From: CAYQXJ01 sp964421565
GTDB lineage: Bacteria; Planctomycetota; Brocadiia; SM23-32
Assembly: GCA_964421565.1 (NCBI GenBank)
Contig: CAYQXJ010000003.1
Coordinates: 186,001 to 250,000 of the forward strand
Length of the DNA stretch: 64,000 nucleotides
Reading direction: 5' to 3'
The notes under the pieces are model-generated. The model saw nothing but the letters and a program-made list of their open reading frames with translations. It did no database searches and was not told where the DNA came from. The translations under genes were made by a program, and so were the position numbers. Positions 7,949 through 16,253 of this stretch are shown piece by piece; position 1 is the first letter of the stretch, and every line of letters begins with the position of its first letter.

Positions 7949-9919
7949 CTAAAGGCTGAAGATGCCTCCTCCACCGTCCCACCAGGTGTCGACAACGGCC
8001 CACAGGCCGGCGCAGGCGAAGGTGCCGAGAACCCCCCCGATGAAGAAACGCCTGGCCGTGCGGTAGGCCTTGGCGCCGCCCAGGTAGACCAGCAACACCT
8101 TGAGCAGCCATGAGAGGAACACCGAAAACCAGAACACGGTCACAAGAAACGTGCCGCTGGTGATGAAGCCCACCGGATGGAGGGGCCACCAGAAGAAGAG
8201 CCGCTGTGCCACCAACAGCAGCGCCATCACTACGGCGCCAACACCGGTCCACGTCAGTCCTGCCGTGCTCGCCGTTGCCAGACCCTGCGCCTTCGAAGAG
8301 CTCCACATCCAGGCCAACTGCGACGAGAGGTTGATGTACCAGTCGTGCAGCGTGCTGCCCCCGTGACGGTAACCCAGGTATATCGTGCAGAGAGAGCCGA
8401 CCGTGTAAGTGACCAGCAAGCCCGCCATCAGCACCCAGAAAAGCCCTCGCCCCCGCCGGCCGGTCAGATACATGCCGTGCGCCGCCCCGGACATCGCCGA
8501 GTTGCGCAGGTCCTGGTGCCACATCAGGTGAGCGCCCAGGGCGACCGACTGCCGGGCACCAAGCAGGGATGAACCAAAGGCGCTCGACATCCAGACGCTC
8601 GGCACCGCCGGGGAGTTGATGGCCGGCAGGCCGCACTGGGCAATCACGCGGGCCAGCGCGTAGTAGATGATGAAGGTCACCAGCAGAAGGATCAACGCAT
8701 AGTGCGGCCGCAGGCCCAGGAAGTGGAACCACACGATCATCGCGCCCAGGCCCAGCGTCATGATGACGAACGCCGCACGGTAGGAGAGCGGCTCCCCACG
8801 GTCGTAGCCCCTTTCCGAGCCGAACACGCAACGCAGGGCGCGCAGCAGATGGCGCCTCGCCATCCACACGCTGCCGGCGGCAAAGGCGGCCATCGCACCC
8901 ATGGCCACGTGCGAGAGTTCGCCGTGGCCCACCACGCCGTAAAGCATCCACTCATCGAGCGTAAAGCCGTACTCCCTCAGAAACGAGCGCAGGATCCACG
9001 AGGCCAGGTTCAGCGACCATATGCTGAACGCCACGCGGCTCGGCACCAAAAACACGAGCCCGATGATCAACAGGCTAACGCTCACCCTCAGGTTCATCGG
9101 CCCCAGGCCGCTCACCGTGTGCTGTATGCGAAACGCCGGGATGCCGGGGAAGTGATTGCTCAACCCCCGGCAGAGGCCGACCAGCACAGCAAACCCAACC
9201 CCCAGCCAGAAGACCTTGCTGCGCATGACGGTCGCCGAACCCGGGCGCTCAACGGCCCGGCAGACCTCGTCGGGGACCTGGGCGATGGGGAAGCTGAGGT
9301 GCTCGTAATCCACCCACTGCTTGCGCATCACGGACATCAACGCAATCATGCAGCCGAAGATTGCCGTCACGAACACGCCCCACCACACAAGCGGCTTCAC
9401 CCACGGCCCCCACGGGATCGGCTCGCCCACCGGTATGCCCGCCCACCACTTCGTTATCGCCACATGCCCGCCGTTGGGGTCAACGGCAAACAGCCACTTC
9501 TGCATGCTCAGCTCTTCCAACAACGGCCATACGCGGGTATGAATCTGGTTGGCGGGGGTCGCATGGTAGTACGGCGCCGTCATGCCGGGGATGAGGTAAG
9601 CGATCAAGCCCGAGACAACGATCGCACCGGATGTGATGCACATGGCCGTGATGACGCGCAGCTCGCCCCCACTCAGGCGCAGCCGCCGGGAGAGGAGACC
9701 CAGCAAGATGTTGAAGAACAGGATAGCCGTCAGCAGGCAGAAGACAGGGCCTGCGGCGTGGTAATCGGCGAACATGCCCGAAAGCATGCGGTAAACCGTC
9801 CAGTAGGGGCCCGCCAAGCCGATCAACACGCAGAAGAACAGGCCGATAACAACGCTGCGAAGGGTCAGGCAGCTCTGGGCAGTAGCGTCCGAGTCGGATA
9901 CAGGCAGTTGGGGGGTCAC
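7949..9919 (-). CDS. Large polytopic membrane protein, DUF6785/DUF6784-like (copy 2)
   Basis: This about 656-residue membrane protein is the paralogue of the gene at 5910-7874 and shares its block order throughout, including MRKQWVDYEHLSFPIAQVP and the VIAQCGLP, NSAMSGAAHGMYLTGR and WWPLHPVG segments. The two genes are tandem with a 74 bp gap, the signature of a local duplication. The start is uncertain: GTG at 9919 has GGAGA about 10 bp upstream and gives an N-terminus like that of copy 1, while an in-frame ATG at 9988 would add 23 residues of poorly membrane-like sequence. Transport of a peptide- or metal-complex-like substrate is only a guess from the oligopeptide-transporter resemblance. 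Confidence 0.73.
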   Translation of the reverse strand: MTPQLPVSDSDATAQSCLTLRSVVIGLFFCVLIGLAGPYWTVYRMLSGMFADYHAAGPVFCLLTAILFFNILLGLLSRRLRLSGGELRVITAMCITSGAIVVSGLIAYLIPGMTAPYYHATPANQIHTRVWPLLEELSMQKWLFAVDPNGGHVAITKWWAGIPVGEPIPWGPWVKPLVWWGVFVTAIFGCMIALMSVMRKQWVDYEHLSFPIAQVPDEVCRAVERPGSATVMRSKVFWLGVGFAVLVGLCRGLSNHFPGIPAFRIQHTVSGLGPMNLRVSVSLLIIGLVFLVPSRVAFSIWSLNLASWILRSFLREYGFTLDEWMLYGVVGHGELSHVAMGAMAAFAAGSVWMARRHLLRALRCVFGSERGYDRGEPLSYRAAFVIMTLGLGAMIVWFHFLGLRPHYALILLLVTFIIYYALARVIAQCGLPAINSPAVPSVWMSSAFGSSLLGARQSVALGAHLMWHQDLRNSAMSGAAHGMYLTGRRGRGLFWVLMAGLLVTYTVGSLCTIYLGYRHGGSTLHDWYINLSSQLAWMWSSSKAQGLATASTAGLTWTGVGAVVMALLLVAQRLFFWWPLHPVGFITSGTFLVTVFWFSVFLSWLLKVLLVYLGGAKAYRTARRFFIGGVLGTFACAGLWAVVDTWWDGGGGIFSL

Positions 9920-10016
9920 GGCGAGACATTCTCCGAAGCTGTGCAAGACCGGCGTGAAGTGACACGGGGATTTTAGCGCTCTCCCCACCGCCGGTCAAAG
10001 GCGCACCCCCGATGGG

Positions 10017-11369
10017 TTACCCTCGCATCATGGCGCTGATGTCCGGCGCCTGCGCCACGGCGTCGCGGGCTTCGGCCACAACGATGGCCGGACCGCGTCG
10101 CACCACGTCAAAGCCGAACCGTTCGCGCAGGCCGTCCAGGCAGCGGTCGATGCGCCGGCTGCGTTCCACATCGTCGTCGAACAGCAGTTGCTGATGCACG
10201 TGCGAGGGGCGCAGGTCCGTCAGCCCCACGCCGACCAGCCGGACGCGCCGCGTGCGCGCCCGACACTGCCGCAGCAGCCGCCGCGCTGCGCTGAAGATCA
10301 CCTGGTCACAGTCCGTATACCCCCCCAGCGAGCGGGATCGCTGCACCGTACGCATGTCCGCAAACCGCACCTTCACCTGAACGGTCCGCCCCCGCATGCC
10401 CTCCCGCCGCAGCGCCCTGCCCAGCCGCTCAGTAAGCGAGAACAGCATGGATTCCACGAACCCGGCGTCGTTCGAGGCCGACCAAAACGTGGTCTCACGG
10501 CTGATGCTCTTCGGCCGGTCCCAGCCAGAGGCTTCGACCGGTTCGGTCAGAGTCCCGCGCAGCAGGTCGTAGAGGGTGCTGCCCCATTGCTGCCCGAAGG
10601 CATCCTGCAGCAGGTCGCGCGGCAGGCGGCGTGCGTCGGCCACGGTCAGCACGTTCCACTTCGCAAACCGCTCGCGCACGGCGCGCCCGATGCCGGGTAT
10701 ATCCTTCAATTCAAGCAACCCCAGAAAGGCGGACTCGGCGCCCGCATGCACGAAGGCAACCCCCGCCGGCTTGGCGTAGCCGGAGGCCACCTTCGCCACC
10801 AGCTTGTTCGGTCCGATGCCGACCGACACGTCGAGCCCCGTGCGCCCCTTCACGACGCGCCGCGTCCACAACGCCACCGCCCCCGCCCAGCGGCCCTCCT
10901 GCGGCAGCAGCACGCGCCCGCGCCTGGGTATCGCCCGCAGTCCCGAGCGCCGGTACACCCCCTCCGCCACCTGCATGAACGGCATGCGCCCGATCGGACG
11001 CGCCGACCAGAGCCCGTACAGCCGCTCGCAGCCACGCAGATCCACGTACGCCTCGTCCAGCGACGCCTGCTCCACCGACGGGCTGAGCCCGCGCAGAACG
11101 TCCATCACCTGCTCAGCCAGGCGGTTGTACTCGTCGTGATGTCCCGGCACGAAGACGCCCGTCGGGCAAAGCTCCCTTGCCCGCCATATCGGCATGCCGG
11201 CCTTCACCCCGTAAGGCCGCGCCTCGTACGAGGCGGACGCAACCACTCCCCTGCCCCCCGCCCCACCGCCGACAACCACCGGCCGGCCGCGCAGTTGCTC
11301 ATCCAACACCTGTTCGGCGGAAGCATAAAACGCATCAATGTCGACGTGCAGAATCATCGAACCCCCCAT
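10017..11369 (-). CDS. dinB: Y-family DNA polymerase (DinB/Pol IV-like)
   Basis: The 450-residue protein carries the Y-family catalytic motifs VDIDAFYASAEQ at residues 9-20 and SVEQASLDEAYVDL at 98-111, with metal ligands Asp10, Asp105 and Glu106. The palm motif VSVGIGPNKLVAKVAS follows, then the helix-hairpin-helix LKDIPGIGRAVRERF and a little-finger domain. It would perform error-prone translesion synthesis. Between SLDEA and VGIGPNK there is an insertion of about 40-50 residues compared with usual DinB. The C-terminus has no beta-clamp peptide that I can recognise with certainty. The start at 11369 follows GGAGGT at 5 bp. An almost perfect promoter lies about 50 bp upstream. Confidence 0.9.
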   Translation of the reverse strand: MGGSMILHVDIDAFYASAEQVLDEQLRGRPVVVGGGAGGRGVVASASYEARPYGVKAGMPIWRARELCPTGVFVPGHHDEYNRLAEQVMDVLRGLSPSVEQASLDEAYVDLRGCERLYGLWSARPIGRMPFMQVAEGVYRRSGLRAIPRRGRVLLPQEGRWAGAVALWTRRVVKGRTGLDVSVGIGPNKLVAKVASGYAKPAGVAFVHAGAESAFLGLLELKDIPGIGRAVRERFAKWNVLTVADARRLPRDLLQDAFGQQWGSTLYDLLRGTLTEPVEASGWDRPKSISRETTFWSASNDAGFVESMLFSLTERLGRALRREGMRGRTVQVKVRFADMRTVQRSRSLGGYTDCDQVIFSAARRLLRQCRARTRRVRLVGVGLTDLRPSHVHQQLLFDDDVERSRRIDRCLDGLRERFGFDVVRRGPAIVVAEARDAVAQAPDISAMMRG

Positions 11370-11420
11370 CGCACACCTCCAGGCGCCCTTTCGTTCGCGT
11401 TGCCCCTTCCATGCCCCCCC

Positions 11421-11449
11421 ACTATACATCGGCACAGTTTGCCTGTCAA
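11421..11449 (-). promoter_or_regulatory. Consensus sigma70 promoter for the Y-family polymerase
   Basis: On the minus strand TTGACA (11449-11444), a 17 bp spacer and TATAGT (11426-11421) lie 52 bp before the start codon. No LexA-type palindrome could be recognised over it. Confidence 0.8.
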
Positions 11450-11580
11450 GGGCCCTCCAGGGCTCTCAGCCCTCGGCATCGCCGCGTTGTGGCGGCCAGC
11501 ACGTCCGCCGACCCGCCCACGCGCAGAATCAAACGCAGGGCCAGGCGGACCGCCCGCCGCAGACCTGCGCCCCCTCTCGC

Positions 11581-11609
11581 TTGATTCGCCGGCGGTTTTG
11601 TCGTAGCAT
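11581..11609 (+). promoter_or_regulatory. Promoter for the infC operon
   Basis: TTGATT (11581-11586), a 17 bp spacer and TAGCAT (11604-11609) would give a leader of about 85 nt before the proposed infC start. Confidence 0.65.
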
Positions 11610-11646
11610 TGGCGAATCAGGGGTCAGACCCGACGGATATGGTGCG

Positions 11647-11662
11647 CCCCGAAACATCGGGG
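11647..11662 (+). promoter_or_regulatory. Hairpin in the infC leader
   Basis: CCCCGA-AACA-TCGGGG forms a 6 bp stem with a tetraloop, extendable by GCG/TGC with one bulged G. It lies about 30 nt upstream of the infC ribosome-binding site. It has no T-run, so a translation-control element is more likely than a terminator. Confidence 0.4.
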
Positions 11663-11701
11663 GTGCCCATTAAACCATTGTCTCTGAGAGGAGAAGCAGT
11701 C

Positions 11702-12202
11702 ATTCCGGACTACCGCGTTAACGAGCGCGTGACGGCGCCGATGGTCAGGCTCGTTGGCCAGGATAGCGATCAGTTGGGCATCGTTTCCCGCGATGACGCA
11801 CTGAAGAAGGCGCGCGAGATGGAGCTGGATCTGGTCGAGGTCGCGCCCAATGCCGACCCGCCCGTATGCAAGCTGCTCGACTACGGCAAGTTCAAGTACC
11901 GCCAGAAGAAGAAACGCCAGGGCCAGAAACATCATCGCGCCCGGCTTAAAGAGGTCCAGATCGGCCTGGCCACCCAGGAGCATGACCTCGCGTTCAAAGC
12001 CGATCGGGCCCGAGAGTTCCTCAAAGAACACGACAAGGTGATGGTTTCCATGCGACTACGTGGGCGAGAACGCGCCCGCAGCGACATGGCGATGGAGACC
12101 ATGCGCGAGTTCGCCGACCGGCTGACCGATGTCGGTCAGATGGAGCGCGGTCCCGAGCGCCAGAGCGCAGGTCGCATGACGATGCTGCTGAAGCCGAAGT
12201 AG
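11702..12202 (+). CDS. infC: Translation initiation factor IF-3, probable AUU start
   Basis: The encoded IF-3 has both domains: the N-terminal domain with YRVNERVTAPMVRLVGQDSDQLGIVS and the basic linker and C-terminal domain with KEVQIGLATQEHDLAFKADRAREFL. IF-3 prevents premature 50S joining and proofreads start codons on the 30S subunit. The homology begins exactly at an ATT codon (11702-11704) preceded by AGGAG at 8 bp spacing, giving 166 residues. Upstream in-frame ATGs at 11609 and 11639 would add residues with no IF-3 counterpart. A rare AUU start is the classical basis of infC autoregulation in E. coli. The gene heads the conserved infC-rpmI-rplT-pheST cluster. The C-terminus seems slightly short of the usual acidic tail. 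Confidence 0.92.
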   Translation: MPDYRVNERVTAPMVRLVGQDSDQLGIVSRDDALKKAREMELDLVEVAPNADPPVCKLLDYGKFKYRQKKKRQGQKHHRARLKEVQIGLATQEHDLAFKADRAREFLKEHDKVMVSMRLRGRERARSDMAMETMREFADRLTDVGQMERGPERQSAGRMTMLLKPK

Positions 12203-12340
12203 CCCGCAGCGGAGCCCGACGACGCGGCGGGACCCGCGTCACGCGCCTGCAGTGCAGTGCCCCGTCGAGCGGTGGCACGCGGATTGTCATGCCCGTTCTG
12301 GCTGCCCCGACCCAATAGAATCTCAACTACGGAGTCCACG

Positions 12341-12538
12341 ATGTCCGGGAAGACCCATAAAGGGATTGCGGACCGCCTGAAGCGCACGAAAACAGGCAAG
12401 ATTCTGCGCCGCCATCGCGGCAAGAGGCATTACATGAGCCACAAGCGCCCCCGCCGCGCGCGCCGGCTGAGCGGATGGACAGAGCTCTCCGAAGCAGACC
12501 GCCAGCGGTTCGAGACACAGTACGGCAAGATACAGTAG
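12341..12538 (+). CDS. rpmI: 50S ribosomal protein bL35
   Basis: This 65-residue, very basic protein reads KTHKGIADRLKRTKTGKILRRHRGKRHYMSHK, the bL35 signature (lysine-rich N-terminus, then a conserved RxHxxKxH-type core). It belongs to the large ribosomal subunit. The ATG at 12341 has GGAG 6 bp upstream. It sits 138 bp after infC and 35 bp before rplT, the normal order. Confidence 0.95.
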   Translation: MSGKTHKGIADRLKRTKTGKILRRHRGKRHYMSHKRPRRARRLSGWTELSEADRQRFETQYGKIQ

Positions 12539-12573
12539 CACCGCCCAACCCCAGACCAACCAGGTAAGCAACC

Positions 12574-12924
12574 ATGAGAACAACTGGAGGACACGCACGG
12601 CGGCGCCGCGTGAACCGGCTGCTGAAGGCAGCCAAGGGCTACCGCGGCGCCCGAAGCAAGCTATACCGTGCCGCCAAGGAGACCGTCAGGCGTGCCTGGT
12701 GGTACGGACGCCGCGACCGCCGCCGCAAGAAGCGCGAATTCCGGCGGCTCTGGATAACGCGCATCAACGCCGCCAGCCGCATGCGTGGCATCAGCTACAG
12801 CCAGTTCATGGGCGGACTGAAGAAGGCCAACGTCGAGCTGGACCGCAAGATCCTCGCCAACCTCGCCCTCACCGACCCTGCCGCCTTCGACCAACTGGTG
12901 ACAGCCGCCCGCGAGGCCATCTGA
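12574..12924 (+). CDS. rplT: 50S ribosomal protein bL20
   Basis: The 116-residue basic protein shows the bL20 features: RRRRVNRLLKAAKGYRGARSKLYRAAKE at the N-terminus, WWYGRRDRRRKKREFRRLWITRINAA in the middle and SYSQFMGGLKKANVELDRKIL toward the C-terminus. bL20 binds 23S rRNA early in assembly, and in several bacteria it represses its own operon by binding the leader mRNA. The 138 bp gap before rpmI could hold such a site, but I could not recognise the pseudoknot by eye. Its normal length and position in the operon leave little doubt. Confidence 0.96.
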   Translation: MRTTGGHARRRRVNRLLKAAKGYRGARSKLYRAAKETVRRAWWYGRRDRRRKKREFRRLWITRINAASRMRGISYSQFMGGLKKANVELDRKILANLALTDPAAFDQLVTAAREAI

Positions 12925-12960
12925 GAAATCCCCGCCTTCGCCCCCCGCCGGGAGAATGCC

Positions 12961-13974
12961 ATGGCCGACGCCGCCGACCGAATGCTGGCCGAGGCGCAAC
13001 AGGCCCTGCAACGGGCAGAAACCGAGCAGGCCGTGCAACAGGTGCGCGTGGAGTACCTGGGGCGCAAGGGCAAGGTCAACGAGCTGTTCACGCGCATCCC
13101 CCAACTGCCGCCCGAAGAGCGCCCGGCCGCCGGCCGAGCCGCCAACGAGTTGAAGCAGAAACTGGCCGACCTCGTCGCCCAGGCCCAGGAGCGCATCGCC
13201 AGCGGCGCCGCCGAACAGACGGCCGCCCGCCCCGACCCCACCCTGCCCGGCATCCGCCCCCCGCGCGGCAGCATCCACCCCATCGTCCAGGTGATGGACG
13301 AACTGGTGGACATATACCGCGAGCTCGGCTTCGAGGCGGTCAGCGGGCCGGAAGTGGAGACCGACTGGTACAACTTCGAGGCGCTCAACATCCCGCCAGA
13401 CCATCCGGCCCGAGACGCGTGGGACACCTTCTACATCACCGACAGCGTGCTGCTTCGGCCGCAGACCAGCCCCTGCCAGGTCCGCGTGATGGAGAAGCGC
13501 CAGCCGCCGCTGCGCATCATCGCCCCCGGCCGCTGCTTTCGGCGCGACACCGAAGACGCCACACACTTCAGCATGTTCCACCAGATCGAGGGCCTTATGG
13601 TCGACGAAGGCGTCAACTTCGGCGACCTGAAGGCCGTCCTCCACATGTCCCTGCGCCGCCTGTTCCGCCAGGAGGTGGAGGTGCGGTTCGAGCCGGACTA
13701 CTTCCCATTTACAGAGCCGAGCGCGCAGTTGCACTGCACCTGTGTGAACTGCGGCGGAAACGGATGCCGCACCTGCAGCTACAGCGGTTGGATTGAGCTG
13801 CTCGGATGCGGCATGGTGGACCCTAACGTCTTCGAAGCCATCGGCTATGACACCGAGCGCTGGACGGGGTTCGCCTTCGGCATGGGCGCCGACCGCATCG
13901 CCATGCTGAAATACGGCATCCCGGACGGGCGACTGTTCTTCCAGAACGACCTGCGGTTCCTCCGTCAGTTCTGA
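12961..13974 (+). CDS. pheS: Phenylalanyl-tRNA synthetase alpha chain
   Basis: The 337-residue protein has an N-terminal coiled coil (about 1-85) followed by the class II catalytic core: motif 2 in RIIAPGRCFRRDTEDATHFSMFHQIEG, a motif 3 region GFAFGMGADRIAMLKYGI, and the C-terminal DLRFLRQF. With PheT it charges tRNA-Phe. Before the conserved GMVDPNVF there is a four-Cys cluster, CTCVNCGGNGCRTC, a metal-binding-like insertion seen in PheS of several phyla. The ATG at 12961 follows GGGAG. It lies 36 bp after rplT and 18 bp before pheT, matching the conserved operon. A tRNA-Phe gene occurs about 14.5 kb downstream. Confidence 0.96.
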   Translation: MADAADRMLAEAQQALQRAETEQAVQQVRVEYLGRKGKVNELFTRIPQLPPEERPAAGRAANELKQKLADLVAQAQERIASGAAEQTAARPDPTLPGIRPPRGSIHPIVQVMDELVDIYRELGFEAVSGPEVETDWYNFEALNIPPDHPARDAWDTFYITDSVLLRPQTSPCQVRVMEKRQPPLRIIAPGRCFRRDTEDATHFSMFHQIEGLMVDEGVNFGDLKAVLHMSLRRLFRQEVEVRFEPDYFPFTEPSAQLHCTCVNCGGNGCRTCSYSGWIELLGCGMVDPNVFEAIGYDTERWTGFAFGMGADRIAMLKYGIPDGRLFFQNDLRFLRQF

Positions 13975-13992
13975 CCTCGGGGCCGGCAATCC

Positions 13993-16011
13993 ATGAAAGC
14001 AAGCTACAACTGGCTGAGAGATTACTGCCCGTTCGAGCTGCCCGCGCACGAACTCGCCGCCCGCCTGAGCCACAGCGGCCTGAACGTGGACAGCTACGAG
14101 CCCCGGGGCGATGACTGGATGCTCGACGTCGAGATCAAGAGCAACCGGCCCGACTGCCTCTGCCACATCGGCATCGCCCGCGAGATCGCGGCCATCACCG
14201 ATACGGCATCCGCCCGCCCGGTCATCGAACTGCACCAGGGCGAACGGCCCTGGTCGGACGCCGCTGCAGTCGATGTCTCCGCTCCCGAGCTCTGCCCGCA
14301 TTACACCGCGCGCGTCGTCACCGGTGTCCAGGTCGGCCCGAGCCCGCAGTGGATGCAGCACCGACTGACCACCTGCGGCGTGCGCCCGGTCAACAACGTC
14401 GTCGACATCACCAACTACGTCATGCTCGAAGCCGGCCAGCCGCTTCACGCCTTCGACCTGGCCCTCTTGGACGGCAACCACATCATTGTGCGCCAGGCGC
14501 AGGCAGGCGAGACGATCACGCTGATAGACGGCTCCGAACTCGAGCTGGAAGGAACCGAGTGCGTCATCGCGGACGAGCACGGCCCGGTCGCCCTGGCAGG
14601 GGTGATGGGCGGACTGGAGTCGGAGATCTCCGAGACCACCACCGACGTGCTACTGGAGGCGGCGCGCTTCGACCCCGTCAACAACCGCCGCACCAGCCGG
14701 GCGCACCAGGTCGCAAGCCTGTCCAGCTATCGCTTCCAGCGCGGCATCGACCCCCAGGTCACCGACTGGGCATCGCGCCGCGCCTGCCAGTTCATCTGCG
14801 ACCTCGCAGGGGGCACGCTCCTGCGCGGCAACGCGGAGCTGCGATTCGACGAGACCCCCACGCCGCAGGTCACCATGCGGTTCGCGCGGCTCGCGCTCGT
14901 GCTCGGAATCCACGTGCCGCCCCAGAAAGTGATGGCCATCTTCCGGGGCCTCGACCTCCAGCTCCTGCACCACGACGAGGAAGCCGTCACCGTGCAGGTG
15001 CCGAGCTGGCGGCGCGACCTGACCCGCGAGGTGGACCTGATCGAGGAAGTGGCACGCATCCACGGTTACGACAAGATCAGCGAGACGACCGAAATCACGG
15101 TCCGCACAGTAGTGCCCGCCAAGGCAGACATCATGCGCCGCCGCGCGCGGCAGATGCTCGCGGGCGAGGGCTTCTGCGAGGCGATGACCTACACGCTCAT
15201 CACACCAGACGATGTCCAGCTAACTCAGCCGTGGACGGATCAGGCGCCGATTGAGCTGCGCAACCCCGTCACCGTCGATCGCACCCATCTGCGGCTGACC
15301 CAGATGGCCAACCTGCTCGACGTAAAGCGCCTCAACGAGGCCCACGGCACCGCGAAGGTGGACCTGTTCGAGCTGGGGGCCGCCTACCTGCCGAAACCGG
15401 GGCAGCAACTGCCCTGCGAGAAGCAGACCCTCGCCTTGCTGACCGACCGCGACCACGGGCTGCGCGTCCTCAAAGGGGTTCTGGACAACCTGCTCGGTGA
15501 GCTCGGCATCCCGGACAGGCCTGATGAGGAGCCCACCTGTGCCGGCCCGTTCCGCGATGACATGGCGCTGGTGCTGCGCCTCGGCGGGGACCTGCTCGGG
15601 GCGGCCGGCGTAGTCGACGAGGGGGTCGCGGAGGAGCTGGACCTGCGCACGCGACCGACCCTGATGGAACTGGACTTCGACCTGCTGATCGACCGGGCAC
15701 GCATCGCCCCCGCTTACCAGCCAGTGCCTGAGTTCCCCGCCATGAGCCGAGACCTCGCGGTGGTCGTGGACGAACAGGTGCTCTGGGCAGACCTGGAGCG
15801 CTCCGTTCGCAAGAGCGCGCCGGATACGCTGGAGTCGATCCAGTTGTTCGACATCTACCGCGGCGACCCCGTGCCCGACGGGCGCAAGAGCGTGGCCTTC
15901 GAGCTGACCCTGCGCCGCCCCGACAGCACCATGACCGCCGACGAGGCCGAGACGGCCGTCCAGAACGTGTTGGAGGCCCTCCGCCGCGAACTCGGCGCCG
16001 ACCTGCGCTGA
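13993..16011 (+). CDS. pheT: Phenylalanyl-tRNA synthetase beta chain, short form lacking the EMAP domain
   Basis: The 672-residue protein has the B1 segment (MKASYNWLRDY...LSHSGLNVDS), then goes directly to LDVEIKSNRPDCLCHIGIAREIAA, so the roughly 110-residue tRNA-binding EMAP domain inserted here in E. coli PheT (about 795 residues) is absent. B3/B4 editing-domain wording (PVNNVVDITNYVMLEAGQPLHAFD; SSYRFQRGIDP), B5 (EVDLIEEVARIHGYDKI), the class II-like domain and the C-terminal anticodon-binding FDX-ACB domain (FPAMSRDLAVVVDE...) are all present. The short form is what I recall from planctomycetes. It closes the infC operon. Confidence 0.95.
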   Translation: MKASYNWLRDYCPFELPAHELAARLSHSGLNVDSYEPRGDDWMLDVEIKSNRPDCLCHIGIAREIAAITDTASARPVIELHQGERPWSDAAAVDVSAPELCPHYTARVVTGVQVGPSPQWMQHRLTTCGVRPVNNVVDITNYVMLEAGQPLHAFDLALLDGNHIIVRQAQAGETITLIDGSELELEGTECVIADEHGPVALAGVMGGLESEISETTTDVLLEAARFDPVNNRRTSRAHQVASLSSYRFQRGIDPQVTDWASRRACQFICDLAGGTLLRGNAELRFDETPTPQVTMRFARLALVLGIHVPPQKVMAIFRGLDLQLLHHDEEAVTVQVPSWRRDLTREVDLIEEVARIHGYDKISETTEITVRTVVPAKADIMRRRARQMLAGEGFCEAMTYTLITPDDVQLTQPWTDQAPIELRNPVTVDRTHLRLTQMANLLDVKRLNEAHGTAKVDLFELGAAYLPKPGQQLPCEKQTLALLTDRDHGLRVLKGVLDNLLGELGIPDRPDEEPTCAGPFRDDMALVLRLGGDLLGAAGVVDEGVAEELDLRTRPTLMELDFDLLIDRARIAPAYQPVPEFPAMSRDLAVVVDEQVLWADLERSVRKSAPDTLESIQLFDIYRGDPVPDGRKSVAFELTLRRPDSTMTADEAETAVQNVLEALRRELGADLR

Positions 16012-16037
16012 GCGCCCACCCCACGCGGCAGCAAGCC

Positions 16038-16109
16038 CAGCCCCACCACCTGCCCGCGGTGAACGCGGAAGCTGACTGCAACGCGCCGGCCATAGTGCCT
16101 GGTCAGCCC
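16038..16109 (-). pseudogene. Remnant of an ABC transporter ATP-binding protein (YtrB-like N-terminus)
   Basis: On the minus strand this stretch reads GLTRHYGRRVAVSFRVHRGQVVGL, the characteristic start of an ABC ATPase just before Walker A, but residues are missing after RRVAV. The following residues (GLLPRGVG) look like a damaged GLLGPNGAG in a shifted frame. The reading then runs into the antisense of pheT. No intact Walker A, signature or Walker B follows. It overlaps the stop of the GntR remnant upstream, as ytrA and ytrB do in intact operons. It is a decayed, truncated fragment. Confidence 0.55.
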
Positions 16110-16213
16110 CGCCGCGTCCGCAGCACCCCTGTGTGTTCCAGTTCGCGGTACGCCCGCGCGGCGGTGTTTGGATTCACTACCAGCCATTGCGCCAGTTCGC
16201 GCACGGACGGCAA
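16103..16213 (-). pseudogene. Remnant of a GntR-family (YtrA-like) regulator
   Basis: The minus strand encodes 36 residues, LPSVRELAQWLVVNPNTAAR followed by AYRELEHTGVLRTRRG and a stop. This is the recognition part of a YtrA-type GntR winged helix, ending a little before the usual protein end. The preceding residues are unrelated to GntR, and no proper start with a ribosome-binding site precedes it, so the N-terminal part of the domain has been lost. It directly follows the GH31 stop and precedes the ABC ATPase remnant, together a relic of a YtrAB-like operon. Confidence 0.7.
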
Positions 16214-16253
16214 CACAGCAGTCAATACTTGAAACCAGTGGGAGCACCTGCAC

